From Salvia splendens (Eukaryota; Streptophyta; Magnoliopsida; Lamiales; Lamiaceae), in assembly GCF_004379255.2 (NCBI RefSeq), contig NC_056042.1:17531901-17595900 (forward strand): 64,000 nt of DNA. Reading direction: 5' to 3'. The notes beneath the pieces are model-generated. The model was not told the DNA's origin, made no database searches, and saw only the letters and a list, made by a program, of their open reading frames with translations. The position numbers and the translations under genes are program-made. This document shows, piece after piece, positions 23,461 to 36,431 of this stretch; the stretch's first letter is position 1; the number at the start of each line of letters is the position of its first letter.

Positions 23461-24530
23461 AGTTCTGCCAAATTTCCGCTCTCGTGACTCCCTTGTTCAG
23501 TCTTGGTTTGTCTAGAGCTCAGCGCATACGCTCTAGCCTGGGAGGGAAGTCTTGAGCGGTGAGGTTGTTGTTGTCGCGGAGATTGATCACGATTCATCCT
23601 TAGTTCAGCCGGTGGTGCCCTCGACTGCTGACGGAATCCTTGATTGTTCTGCCTTGATCCCATCCCCGCATTCTTGCTCGGACACTCTCCAGAGAAGTGA
23701 CCATTTCCCCCACAATTAAAGCACTTGGTAGTGTTTTGCATCATACACTCTCCGAAATGGTACCTGGAGCACACATTGCATTGTGGTGGTCTGGGTCGGA
23801 AGTCACCCCTATGATTAGAGAAATTTTGTCTGTCCCCATACTGTGGTCGGTTTTGGGTGGGCTGGTATCCCTTATTTTCATAGGGAGCCTTATTTTTCAT
23901 CTCACTTTCTCTTCTCTCGAGAATAATGTGGTGGAGGCAGTGCCAGTGTAGTGTTTCACATCGCCCTCTCCTTGGGCATAGCTTCCTCAACATCGAGTGC
24001 GAGGGCTAACGCTTCCGCGTATGTAAGTCTCCCATGACTAGCCAATGCCATCTTTATCTCATGCCTTAGACCTTCACGGAACTTATCGGCCAGCTTATCG
24101 TCGGTGTCAACTTGTTCAGGTGCATACCGAGTCATATCGCAGAGCGCGCGATCATATTTCGTCACCGACATGCGTCCTTGGGTTAAGTTGTAAAACTCAG
24201 CCGCCTTTATCTTTCGGTAACTTTTTTTTGGGTATACTTGTATATTTCCGCCTTAATGTCTTCCCATGTCATTGTATCCACTTTCTTAGGGGCCAGGTCC
24301 CTTGCTTGGTCCCACCTAAAGTCGGCCGAATCCGTGAGTTGGTAGGTTACATAAATCAATTGCTCTTCCTCGGTGCACTTCAAGAATTCGAAGATGCTCT
24401 CCAATACGCGTATCCAAGTCTCGGCCTTTGCTGGCTCTCCTATCCCATCGAATATAGGAGGATTTTGCTTTAGCAAAAACTATTCAATATGCCATTCTGG
24501 CTTAGGTGGAGGAGGTGATGGTGATGGTGC
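23412..24530 (-). pseudogene. Element A gag (broken)
   Basis: The capsid precursor packages element RNA. Pieces in order: a proline-rich N-terminus (PSPSPPPPKPEWHIE) ending in a stop near 24480; a gag core LKQNPPIFDGIGEPAKAETW through EEQLIYVTYQLTDSADFRWD (24476-24207); MSVTKYDRALCDMTRYAP with GLRHEIKMALA (24171-23956); and a basic C-terminus with two cysteine clusters, CNVCSRYHFGEC and the CCHC knuckle CFNCGGNGHFSGEC (about 23780-23680). Two frame changes and one stop separate them. This is the only chromovirus gag in the window. Confidence 0.85.
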
Positions 24531-26661
24531 TTGCACGCGTTTCTCCTTTCGATTGTTTCACATTTTAGTTGATTCAATTTCGCCACTTGCTGGACGATTT
24601 CCTCTCATCTACGACCTTCATTCGTATATCTCAATCTATCAGGGTACTCGTATTTTCATTCCATTAGTATCGTACAACGATGATCTTATGCGACGACCTT
24701 AATACTCCGACTCTCAGTTGTTATCCGTATCTCTCTTGATCAACCACTTACATAAATCCTGAGCCGCAAAACGTGATCATTTGATGTACACGACTTCTCT
24801 AAACTTTTGTTTCTCAAGACCTAATGTCTGGTATGACGTAACGTTCGATTCTTTGGTTGCTTGCTACAACTAAGCATAGATGCGAAAATATTCGACTCCT
24901 CGTGTTGTTGGTGTATCATTTTGTATGTGTCTCTTGAAACTTATTCCTCATATGTGTTTGCAGAGATCGAGCCATTGTCTTTCTTGAGAGTCTTGTATCA
25001 AGAATTTAGAAATCTATTTAACAGTCTTACTTGGATCAGAATGGGTTTCAACATGAGGAGCACTATTGAAATTGCCCTTGATTTAAAATGGCTCCGAAAA
25101 TGACTCAAGAGGAACAAGAATGAGTCATTACTTTCATTAAAAGGAAACAGTGATGCATCACTTGCAAATTGCAGGTCAATCAAAAGTTCTAAATGCACGA
25201 AAAGAATACCATTGTCAAGGAGCTTCATAGAAAGAAATTTATGAGAATCCAAGTAAGTACTGTAATTAATTTCATCCATTCTAGCTACAAAGGTGGCACT
25301 CCATCATTTCCCGATGATAATAGAAACGTTCTCGAAAACTCTAGATTCTAGGTCAAGACTCTCGGTGTCGTTACAGCAATTAACTGTCCTTGAAGGTCAC
25401 ATCTTCATATTGCTTTTGGCACGTCCTAGCGGTCATTCTCATTAAAACACGGTAACTCGACCTTAATGTGTCGTAAGTGTTGTCATATTTGTAACGCGTA
25501 GTCGCATTAACGATTGCATTCGCTTTATTTGATTGCAGGCACAAATTCTCGTCGTTGTAAGGATACATCACCTAACATTTCTTCTTGTCTTGATCTCGTT
25601 AGAAACTTCCTTTCGTTTTGTTCTTATCATCCAGGGAAGACAATAGGCAATTGCAATAATCCGTCTAATTCGAAGTATATCTTCTCGTTTGTCCCATCAC
25701 TCAGGAAAGTGATATTGCAATTATCAATTTACAACTATGTTCGAGCACGTTCAGCCTAGCATACTTCTTAGGCACTCTATGTTTTCCAGACATAGTTCAT
25801 AGTCTCATACTTCAACACATATTCGATCGTTGCTTAATTCAAGCTTCATATGGATTCTACATTTGCAACTAATTTCAAAATTCCGCATTTCACTTTCATA
25901 ATGATTCTATACGATACCTCGTACTTCATCAATCATGAATTATCATCACATAAAACGTCATTCATACATTGCGCAGTCAAACATGTTTATCCATATAAAC
26001 CATTTGGCATTCCATAGCATTTCATCAAGCATATATTAATATTTAAAATAGTAACCCAATCAATCCGTCGCCCATGGAATCACATTTCATAAATCATGCA
26101 ATTCATGTCCATCTATATACCACAATCACGTAATTGCAACTACACACGCGTCATAGTTTGCGTTTCATAGTTCCAAAATCATATGAATTCAACAAAATAT
26201 GCATTAGAATTTTCGCCGTTCAAGTATTCAACATATATGTTCTTCAAATTAAATTCGCAGTTCAAACATGTAATAACAAGTCCACGTCTCAAGCATGCGA
26301 TTCATTTTCATACGTCAATATCCATCACATTCAACACCTTCAATAACATACTTCCATAGTGTCTCACGTCCCATAGTTTGTCGCGTCTCGTATGACCACA
26401 ATATTTTCCAAAGCCATAGTATTTACTTTAAATTTCCAATAGGCCCAAAATTGCCATTTTCCCAATGAACCATTTTTTTCTATTGAATTTCTAAATTTTC
26501 AGTAATTCATTTCAAAAGTCGCCAAAATATTCTTACCTCTTCTTTCGTGGTTGGGCGTGACGAGTTGTGGTGTTGAGCCTTCGACGTTTAACACTTTAGC
26601 CAATTAGTACAAGGATAGATTTTGACTCAAAAGACTCTTGGGTCCAGAGCGGAAAGAAACT
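24531..26661 (-). other. Element A leader, non-coding
   Basis: 2.1 kb of AT-rich DNA between primer site and gag, without a credible ORF. Segments match the leaders of B and C, for example GCATCACTTGCAAA and AGAATCCAAGTAAG near 25150-25260 against 41520-41620 in C. This shows A, B and C share an ancestor. Confidence 0.65.
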
Positions 26662-26679
26662 GAGGCTCTGATACCAAAC
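26662..26679 (-). promoter_or_regulatory. Element A primer binding site (initiator Met tRNA)
   Basis: Minus strand TTTGGTATCAGAGCCTC follows the LTR end ...CGTGACA within a few bases. Confidence 0.85.
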
Positions 26680-29563
26680 TGTCACGACCGCCCTTTAGGG
26701 GTATTAAATACGTGCGATCGTGATGAAAAGAATTTAATGACACGGACGAAAAGAATTAGGGTTTCAACACAAGTTGGACCACAATTAATATCCCAATAAA
26801 TAACCAAGAGTTTGATATTATCCAACAAGAAATTCAGAATATCCATTATCCTAACAATTAAAGTTGTCGGCCCCAAATGAAACATAATTAAACGAAACAT
26901 CACAGCGGAAACGACCAAGAGAAAGAGTGACGTCATGTGTGAAGACACAACGACACTCAAGGTTCAAAGACAATTATAATCTTAAATTCACTTGCTCAAC
27001 ACCACCACATCCTCGTCGCCGCTCAACCTGCACATAGGGAAAACACATGCAGGGCTGAGTACTATAAAATATACTCAGTGGGCTCACGCCGAAAACATTT
27101 TCAATAAAAATATTATTTATCATGCCATACATAAGTAACCACCGGGGTTTAGCTTTAGAAAGGCACTCAAAATCATTTCCCATTGTAAAAGTCGACTGAT
27201 CAGTCATTTTCCCATAGACGTTAGCCATATCTGCCAATACATGACTTGGAATGTGGCCACAAACCAAGCCACTAGACCGGCCAGCCCGTACGCTAGCACA
27301 CGATCTACCATAGGTGTACACTAGTCCAAGTAGGGTTTGCGGCCCTACGAGGACCCGAATTCGATTTATATAACGATGGCACATAGCCATATCAGATAGG
27401 CACGTAAAAAAATCAAATCACGGCACGATAAATACAGTTTCACTTCCATCGATAAAATATTTAGGACGTTGTCCTTATTTAAAAGAAAGCCCACCTCGAG
27501 TGCTTAATTTGAAATTACGTTCTTTCCCTTGCGATCACGATTCCCTTGCGATGATTCACCTTTAACAATTTATATAACACATAAATCAACACACTTTCAA
27601 ATTAAATGAATAAGATGCATGCATCCTAAGTCTCCAATTATTTTCCTCGTTCCAGACTACTAATTTTCCACAATTAGAGGCTAAGGTGTTTTTGATGGAT
27701 TCCGGCAGCTCACGCCCCAACAAATTATATTAGAAACATGTCCAAACCAAATAATTTAGATGGTGTAGGAGAAAGAAAAAATAAATCAATTTCACTCCCA
27801 AACCAACTAACACACGTACATACATACTCCCTTCACAACATATACCAATTAATATACTCCGAATTAAAACAGTAACCAATAAAAGGAATAAACAATATAA
27901 ATATTCCAATACTCAACATATACCTACGTATATAACTACATGCTTACTGTATGAATCAATCATCAAAATAATATTAAAGAGGTAGTAGTTAAATTTAAAA
28001 TATGGACATGTTACAAAATTGCACTTACTCGTTTCCACTTCCATTTTGAAACCATCATCATCAAATTATATATATTCCCAAAAGACAAAGTAACAAACTA
28101 GTAAAAGAAGTCATTAGAGGAAACACTTTACTCCGGAAATGTCGTCGCTTCTCTCTCTCTCTTCTCACTCTCCCCTCTATTTCATGTACTGTTCTGTACT
28201 CCCTCTCTCATTTATTAATTTGACATTATACACACACATCTATGCATACATATTAGTATATACATATAGAGAGGAAATAACCCAGCACTGTCGGCTTCAA
28301 CCAAGCAAAGTCCATCCTCCTCAACACCCCCCTTCTCTCTCTGTCTCTCAATTTCGTCCAAATTTTTTTCAAAGAGCTCACCCAATTTCTCAAATTTGCA
28401 ACACACTCAAATTGAAGATTTCAGAAGCACACACACCCAAATCCATCTCTCTCTCCCTCGATTTCTTTCACAGGAAGAACAAAGCAAGATCTCTAAATTT
28501 GCCGCTGCAGCGTCGATGCTGCAGTGTCCGTGTTCGCCCGCTCCGTTGCCGTTCGGGCAACATCCAGACCGAGCAGCTGCTGGGCGGCTCGCACCCACCG
28601 CCGTCGCCGCTCCGGCAGCCCCGATTAACCCGCAGATAAGTTCCAGATTTGATTTCGTGACTTAAAGTTCGATTCTTTAATTCAGTTGCTTCGATTAAGA
28701 GGTTAATTGCAGATTCTGGTAACAGTAGGGTGTGATGTATGGATGCAGTAGTATGAAATTGAAATTGAAATTGAAATTGAAATTGAAATTGGAAATGGGT
28801 GGGAGATGTGTATACCTTCGATTTGCAGTCAGATTGTGAAAGAATAGATGATGAATCTTTCCTTGATTTTAGTTCTGGATTTCTTGAGTTCGATTGAGTA
28901 GAGGTTGAGAAGAATTAGTCTTGTTCTTGTGAGTTCTTGCAGATTTGCAGAGAAGCGTAAATGGGTGACATCTGATTTGTGGAAGGAGTATTATAGAGAG
29001 GAGGCGGCTTGGTTTAGATATGGGAGAGATTCATGGAGTGGGGAAACGGTTATAACGTGGGAAAAGGAGTGGAGGCGTTTTTCCTCTTTTTTTTTGAACT
29101 TTAATTTATTAATTAGGTTTGTTTAATATTTTATTTGCAGATCACGGAGGAGGAAAATCTCATCACGGAGGAGGAATATCAATGAAAAAATCTTTATTTA
29201 ATATTTGAATTAATGTCGATTGATGATCGAATCAACCGGGAGGATATTCAATTAGATTAGTTTAATTCACATTCCATTGTATTTTATTTTAAATTGTGCC
29301 GTCCACAATTTATTTATCACGGACTGGATCTTTATATTATTTATTCAATTTATCAGATCCAACACGGAATCGAGTCCAATAAATATTCCTCACAAAAAGG
29401 AATTATTTAAATTCGCATAATATTTTATTTCACAACTTCTAGTCCACCAATAATTAATTCACCAACAATTAATTCACCGACAATCAATTCACGGACTACG
29501 CAAAATTAAAAGCATAAGTAATTTAGGGTTCACAAATTAGGTTTAGAAAAACGGGGCGTTACA
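26680..29563 (-). mobile_element. Chromovirus A 5' LTR, 2884 bp
   Basis: On the minus strand it starts TGTAACGCCCCGTTTTTC at 29563 and ends ...CGGTCGTGACA at 26680. It has the conserved block at 27331-27363. The segment at about 28110-29110 read on the plus strand looks like a plant gene 5' leader, as in the other LTR copy. Confidence 0.9.
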
Positions 29564-29568
29564 TGTAG
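29564..29568. repeat. Target-site duplication TGTAG of element A, right
   Basis: Pairs with 17205-17209. Confidence 0.85.
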
Positions 29569-32353
29569 ATTCGAAATTTCATTTATGAAATTTAAATTGT
29601 TGCTACGTGATTGAGTTTGATTATGTGGAATAAATCGTCATGGGGAATTGGAATGAAGTGCTATTTATATTTTAATGTGGGGAAAATCGATTTAAATAAG
29701 ATCATGCATCTTGTTCTAGCCAAATAAAGTGGCTATTGTCGGCCCCTCCAATTATTGGAAATTTTATTCTTTCTTGGATTTAATTAATTATTTTGGGATA
29801 TTCATCCAAATTAAATTCAAATCAAATTATCCCTAAATTGTGCTACATGAAATTCGAACTCTAACCTATTATTTTTGTGAGTTTCGAATATTCTCTATTT
29901 TTAATTAGGAGGATGAATTAGTTTCTTTGATTTAATTGGTACCTTGTTGATTTCCTTTAGCTATTTTAAATCCAATTAAACCATGCCACATTTTATTCTC
30001 TCACCCCAATTAAATTAAGAGTTGAATTATTTTCTTGTGTTTAATTAGGCCAATTCCCCCCCCCCCCCCCCCCCCGATTTGTAGAGGAGAATATATGTGC
30101 TTCCTATTTTGTGGAATTCCTTTTATTAAATTAAATACCAAATTAATACGTAAGTCAAATTAATTGAGGATGTGAATATTTTCTTTCTATTGTGTCTCCA
30201 TCCCACACGTTTTTTTTTGCATAATTTCCTTGTAGAAATTTATTTAATTGTTGCCTATTTTGTGGGAGTCTTTTCCTATAAAGAAATTACCAAATTTAAA
30301 TCCTATTCTATTTAATTGAGGATTTAAATAATTTCCTTGTGCACACCATCAAAATTTTCACCCCCTCCCTCATTATTTCCCTACTTTGAGATTTAATTTA
30401 TTTTGTTTGTGCACTTGTTTATGGAATATTCATTATTTTATTTCCTAAATTGTGAATCTAATCCTCTCCAAGTATATACCAAATAAATTCCTTATTGAAT
30501 TTCTAGCCATAATTTTTGAAAACTTGCCTTCCTTTTAATTGTGGGATTTTATTTATCGGCCACTATTTTATTCCTCCACAATTAATTAATTAATTAATTA
30601 ATGAGATTAAACCTAGGACTATTTAATCACCTAAACTAAACCCTAGCTCCCATTCTCCCTCAAATTTTCATCCACCTCCGTCATCTCCCTCTCTCCACAC
30701 ACCACTCTCCTCTCCCTCTCTTCATCCTCTCCAAAATTCCTTCCAATCCTTGTTCTTGCATCCATTGGAGTTTGATTTTCAAGAGTTCCCGACGAATCGT
30801 ATCAATCTTTGCTTCTACCGTTTGGTTTTCCCTCATCTTCACCATTGAAAACCTTGTCCTTGATTCCTTCATGCATATAGTGAGTGTAGGAATCTTAGAT
30901 CGCATAATTAATTGGTGGGAATTTATGTTTGTATGAGAACAATTGTGAATATGCAATTTTGATTGAATATGTGTGAAGTTTGAATAAATCATTGGTCAAT
31001 GATTTGTGATTATATGAGAACGTGATTGTGAGAACCATTTTAAGCATGATTGTGTGTTGGAAGCACGAAAAAATTTGTATTTGGATGAATGGGGAAGAAA
31101 CCCTAATTTCGAAATTGTGAAGCCTGAAAACTGTTGTGTTCGGACAGTAAATTCCGACGTGTGTTTGACCAACCAAACGATTGAATTTTGACACGACATT
31201 TTAACTGAGTAAACGTCAATGTGTTTTCTGTTTTGTGTGTGAATTTCAGCCCCTTTTGACGAAAGATGAATATTTAATAAATTTTTGAAGTTGACTGCGC
31301 AATTCTGCCAGAAACTTGTATTCTCGCCCAGAAAGTTTCGTTTTCTATTTGACCGACCAAATGGCCTCCTTTTGATGTGAATTGAGTTATGTGAAAATTT
31401 CAGCCTCATTGGACATCGGATGAAGTTTTGGTGAATTTTTCAATTGAACTGCACAGTGCTGCCAGAATTTTATGTTCCGACCAGAGAGTTACATTATTGT
31501 TTTGACTGACCAAATTATGTGATTTTGGTGTAAAGTTTTAAATGGATGAACTTAAATGTGTCTACTGTGTTGTGACCAAAGTTTAGCTTCATATGAGGTC
31601 GGACGGATTTTTGGTGATTTTTACAAACCAACCGCGCAGTTCTGCCAGATTTGTTGATATGTGGAAATCACTTGTTGCCAAATTTGAGTGAATTATATGA
31701 TGCATGTACGATTTAGGAATGTATCCTATGACTTGATTATGTGTGACACGTTGAGAAATATTATAGCATGTTTTCCTTATGTTGATGAATGTTGGGATGG
31801 GTAATTTAAGAGTATGATAAAAGGAACGATAGGACATGCAAGATAATATGACTTGATGGAAGGCTGATTTGTATTGTGGTTTGGCAAGGGTTATTGTGTG
31901 TACGTGAGCACAAGGAACGATGGTTGCCTTAAGTGGATATTGAATTGTTTAAGCAAACGAGGTGGGTTTTCTTTTTCAAATCTCTTTATTTTTCGAAAAT
32001 ATGTTGTGGTGTTATAAGGGTGGTTTAACTGTTATGTCATGCCATGATGTTTTGTTTATGGGATTGTTGCCTGATGCCTAGTTCGTCTGAGCTTGCTCCG
32101 TTAGGCTATATGGCTGAGTTGTGAAACGAATTCGGGTCTGAGTAGGGCCGCAAACCCTATCAGGCTGTGTACACTGGTGGGATCGTGAGTCGTCCTTGCT
32201 AGTTGGCTTGGCCGGTCTCGTGGGCGAATAGTGTGGCCACACTTTCGCCGCACTGTGATATGATGATTGTGATTGATGGATTGTTGAGAATGTGGGGAGA
32301 TTGATTGTCTGGCCAGACTTTGAAATATTTTTGTGTTCTCGTGTTATTTCTTA
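29569..32353 (+). mobile_element. Chromovirus B 5' LTR, remainder
   Basis: Continues the LTR begun at 17166. It aligns with the B 3' LTR (36475-38800) over most of its length, including an AATT microsatellite, the CCCTAGCTCCCATTCTCCCTC segment and the conserved block at 32127-32159. It ends inside TTCTTA at 32348-32353, where the LTR end, primer site and early leader are deleted and internal DNA follows. A 20-base C run interrupts it at 30056. Confidence 0.82.
30056..30075. repeat. Poly-C tract of 20 bases
   Basis: Twenty uninterrupted C in AT-rich LTR DNA. The 3' LTR copy lacks this segment through a deletion. The true length may be uncertain, as homopolymers are error-prone. Confidence 0.8.
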
Positions 32354-33300
32354 CTTGGATTCTAAGAAGTTATTTTTCAGGACCTTTCAAATTACCGTGA
32401 GCCCTTGTCTATTTAACAACTTGTTTCATTCATCCCTTGCAAGTGATGCATATTATTTCTTTTCATCCATTGAGTCATAACTCACTTTCAATTCTTGGAA
32501 AGTGGTGTTGCTTTCATAACTTTGGATAATTGGATTGATTGTAGTCTTCTTTGACTTATTATTTACACGAACAATATTTTGACTTTGTGAGCCTTTGCTA
32601 TTGAACTTCATTCCTAAGGCTGCTTGCAGTCATGTCCTTCAATATAGGCACGATTCACGGACATGTTTTCTATGGGATATTCTTCTTTGAACTTTTGTTT
32701 AGCTTTTCATTTTGTAACCATATATGTGTCAAGTTCTTTCACATACAGTGAAATTCTTTTTGGTTCAGTTCCACTATATGTATTCTTTCCATAATAGAAC
32801 CATTCTTTTTACAAAACAAAGTTAAGGCCTACATTTTGTACCTTGCCTTAACAAACTTAATACACTTGATTTTTTTTCAAAAGCCCCTTTGACTTTGGTT
32901 GCCTTTCACAAACATATGAACCCATTGATGTGATTATATTATTCCACATTATGATTTTCGTTGAACCATGATCAGTACCGCTTTGTGACAACTGCCTACA
33001 TTTCTCAATCCTCATACAACTGATCATTTTTTTCCTCAACCCTATAAGTCATTATCCATTGATATGTGGACCTTTCAAATTTGGTCGAACAACTGAATTG
33101 TCTTGTTTGGTAGCCTACTATGAGAATTGACTTTAATTCGATTTCATCCCATATTCATGACCTATATTATGTTCTTTCAGGCTCCGTGGGGAACATCATA
33201 ACCAATTGTTACAATTCGAAATCGGTTCATATCCAAGTTAAAACTGTTTGATTAAACTTTGAGTTCTTGATACATATTCCGAGTTCTTGATGCAACATTT
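32354..33300 (+). other. Chromovirus B leader remnant, non-coding
   Basis: No ORF. It aligns, inverted, with 41630-40575 of element C (ACTTGGATTCTAAGAAG, GGCTGCTTGCAG, AATCGGTTCATATCCAAG). It runs directly into protease-RT coding sequence at about 33300 without any gag. Confidence 0.8.
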
Positions 33301-36300
33301 GCAAGGAGAGGCAAATTAATTTTTGAGCCCCAGGCGACGAGCCAACTATCTTGTATGAAATTTCTTTAAATCGACGAACCTCCATAATCTCTGCTTTGCA
33401 AGCAACCACCATGATCAGAAAAGGGCGTCCGGCGTATCTTGTGTACTTGAATGGAGAGGAGAAGAAGGACTTGAAAGTGGAGGACGTAGCAGTAGTACGA
33501 GACTATTCCGATGTGTTCCCTGAAACCTTACCTGGACCGCCACCCGACAGACAAGTAGAGTTTACCATCGACTTAGAACTCGGATCTGCGCCAGTATCAA
33601 AAGCACCGTACCGAATGGCCCCTAAAGAGTTGGCTGAATTGAAGATTCAGTTGCAAGAACTGCTAGACTTGGGATTTATTCGGCCTAGTGTATCACCGTG
33701 GGGAGTGCATGTGTTGTTCATGAAGAAAAAGGACGGAACGATGAAGATGTGCATTGACTATCGTGAGCTCAACAAGATGACCTTGAAGAATAAATACCCA
33801 CTGCCGAGGATTGATGATTTGTTTGACCAACTTCGAGGAGCGGGCGTATTTTTGAAAATGGACTTGAGGTCGGGATATCATCAACTAAAGGTCCGACGAG
33901 AGGATGTGCCTAAGACTGCCTTTCGCACTCGTTATGGCCATTATGAATTCGTCGTGATGCCATTTGGGTTGACCAACGCCCCGGCCGTCTTCTTGGACTT
34001 GATGAACCGAGTTTTCCATGAGTATCTCGACAAGTTCGTGCTAGTCTTCATCGACGATGTTTTAGTATACTCGAAGAACGAGGAGGAACATGGATGACAT
34101 CTACAAACAGTGTTGGAAACATTACGAAAGGAGAAGCTTTATGCCACGTTTAGTAAGTGTGAGTTTCGGTTGACTCGAGTGAACTTTCTTGGTCACATTG
34201 TGACGGCAAATGGGATTCAAGTAGACCCAGCAAAGGTCGAGGCCGTGCAGAATTGGAAATCACCGAAAACACCGAGTGAAATCCACAGTTTCTTGGGATT
34301 GGCGGGATATTATCGACGTTTCATTGAAGGATTCTCTAAAATCGCGAGACCCATGACACAATTGCTAAAGAAGGGAATCAAAGTTGTTTGGACGCCGGAG
34401 GGCGAGGCGAGTTTCCAACTGTTGAAGGAGAAGTTGACGACAGCACCGGTCCTAGCCGTGCCGGCAACCGACAAAGACTTCGCTGTCTATACTGATGCAT
34501 CAAAAGTAGGACTTGGATGCGTGTTGATGCAAGATGGGAAAGTGATAGCATACGCTTCCCGACAGTTGAGACCGAATGAATTAAATTTTCCGACTCATGA
34601 TTTGGAGTTAGCAGCAGTGGTGCACGCACTGAAAATTTGGAGACACCATCTTTATGGAGTGAGATGCGAGATATATACAGATCACAAGAGTCTCAAATAC
34701 TTCTTCGAGCAGAAGGAGCTAAACATGCGACAGCGACGTTGGTTATAGATTGTGAAAGATTATGACTATGGTATTCACTATCATCCGGGCAAGGCGAACG
34801 TAGTAGCCGATGCTTTGAGTAGGAAGAACCAACCGCAATTGCCTTATTTCCTAATGTAAGAGGAAGCGTTGATTCGCGAATTCGATAGAATGAGATTGGA
34901 AATAGTAAAAGCACCCGAGACAGTAGCAGGAAGAATAGCGACGCTAGTGATTGAGCCTGATTTGAGAACCAAGCTCATAGAAGCCCAACGACGTGATGAG
35001 AAGTTGGAAGAATTACGTGTGAAGGTGAGAGCCGAGAAGCTCGATCATTACCGTGAGGAGGCGGATAATGCTTTGACGTACGATGGACGATTGTGTGTGC
35101 CGAGCGATGAGGTGCTAAAAGATGAGATTTTAAGTGAAGCGCACGAGACTCCTTACACTGCTCACCCCGGAAGCACGAAGATGTATCGAGATTTGAAGCA
35201 ACGTTTTTGGTGGAATGGAATGAAAGGAGACGTGGTGTCGTATGTGGAGCGATATCTAGCATGCCAACAAGTGAAGGCCTTACACCAACGGCCATATGGG
35301 AAATTGCAACCACTTGAAATTCCCGAATGGAAGTGGGAGCATCTAACTATGGATTTCGTGACGGGTTTGCCAAAGTCACAGAAGGGCAACATTGCAATTT
35401 GGGTGATCATCGATCGACTAACTAAAAGCGCACACTTTTTACCAATTCGAATTACTTATGGCGCGGACAAGTTAGCAAAGCTCTACGTGAATGAGATTGT
35501 GCGCTTGCATGGGTGCTAAAGACCATTGTGTCCGACCGTGATATGAAGTTCACATCAAAGTTTTGGATGAGTTTGCAACGGGAATTGGGCACACAACTGA
35601 ACTTAGCACTGCTTATCACCCACAATCGGACGGACAGTCAGAGAGGATGATTTAAACGCTTGAGGATATACTGCGAGCCGTTGTCTTAGATCGAGGGGAA
35701 AGTTGGGAAACTGTTCTACCATTGGTTGAATTCGCCTACAATAATAGCTACCAAGCGACGATCGATATGGCTCCGTATGAAGCTTTATATGGCAGGAAGT
35801 GTCAATCCCCACTATATTGGGATGAAGTTGGCGAGAGGAAGATGTTAGGACCCGACGCTATAAAGGAAATGACCGAAATTGTGCATCAAATCCGCGCAAG
35901 GATCAAGGAAGCTCAAGATAGGCAGAAGTCGTATGCTGTCGTGCGTCGAACAGAAATCAAATTCGACGTTGGTGACAAAGTGTTCTTGAAAGTATCCCCG
36001 ACGAAAGGAGTTGTGAGGTTTGGAGTGAAGGGCAAGCTGAAACCGCACTTTGTAGGACCGTACGAGATTATTGATGAAGTAGGTCCTGTAGCGTATCATT
36101 TGGCGTTACCTCTCAGTTTTGGGAATGTGCACAACGTGTTCCATGTGTCGCAGTTGCGCAAGTACGTGTTCGACCCCAAGCATGTTATTCATCAAGAGGA
36201 AGTGATCCTAACCCCCGACATAAGCTACAAGGAAAGGCCAGAGGCAATCCTAGAACGGAAGGTGCAAGAGTTGCGAAACAAGTCGATAGCATCCGTGAAA

Positions 36301-36387
36301 GTGTTGTGGAAACACCATAGTCCCGAGGAAGCTACATGGGAGTTAGAAGATAGAATGAAAGTAAAGTACCCCGAGTTGTTTATGTGA
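33301..36387 (+). pseudogene. Chromovirus B pol: RT, RNase H, integrase, chromodomain (broken)
   Basis: Pol without gag or protease active site. The first recognisable part is the protease tail ([14 protein letters not shown]). RT is nearly intact to 34097: [39 protein letters not shown], catalytic [12 protein letters not shown]; a TGA follows EEHG at 34095. RNase H ([27 protein letters not shown]) reads to a TAG at 34746, then [13 protein letters not shown]. The integrase zinc region (AHPGSTKMYRDL, LACQQV) and core ([25 protein letters not shown]) run to a 1-base frameshift at 35517; SDRDMKF, QSDGQSERM (followed by a stop) and EFAYNNSYQATIDM follow. The last part, 35722-36387, ends in a chromodomain-like SVKVLWKHHSPEEATWE. 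About five lesions, all simple. Confidence 0.9.
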
Positions 36388-36417
36388 GACGATCAAATTT
36401 CGGGAAGAAATTTCTGT

Positions 36418-36431
36418 TAAGAAGGGAAGGA
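36418..36431 (+). promoter_or_regulatory. Polypurine tract of element B
   Basis: TTAAGAAGGGAAGGA lies directly before the 3' LTR start TGTAACATCCC at 36432. Confidence 0.65.

Larger units (their letters stand above)
17210..29563 (-). mobile_element. Chromovirus A (Tekay/Del-like Ty3/Gypsy), complete structure
   Basis: A 12.35-kb element on the minus strand: 5' LTR 29563-26680, primer site, leader of about 2.1 kb, gag, protease-RT-RNase H-integrase, C-terminal chromodomain, polypurine tract, 3' LTR 20102-17210. A TGTAG duplication flanks it. LTRs begin TGTAACGCCCCGTTTTT, typical of this clade. By eye the two LTRs differ by roughly a dozen substitutions and a few short indels, so insertion is recent, yet the ORFs carry stops and frameshifts and the protease active site is missing. 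Confidence 0.9.

Noticed and set aside
20147..36387. Endogenous pararetrovirus as source of the RT sequences
   Set aside because: All RT copies are flanked by LTRs, carry integrase and a chromodomain-like end, and have no movement or coat protein; they are chromoviruses.
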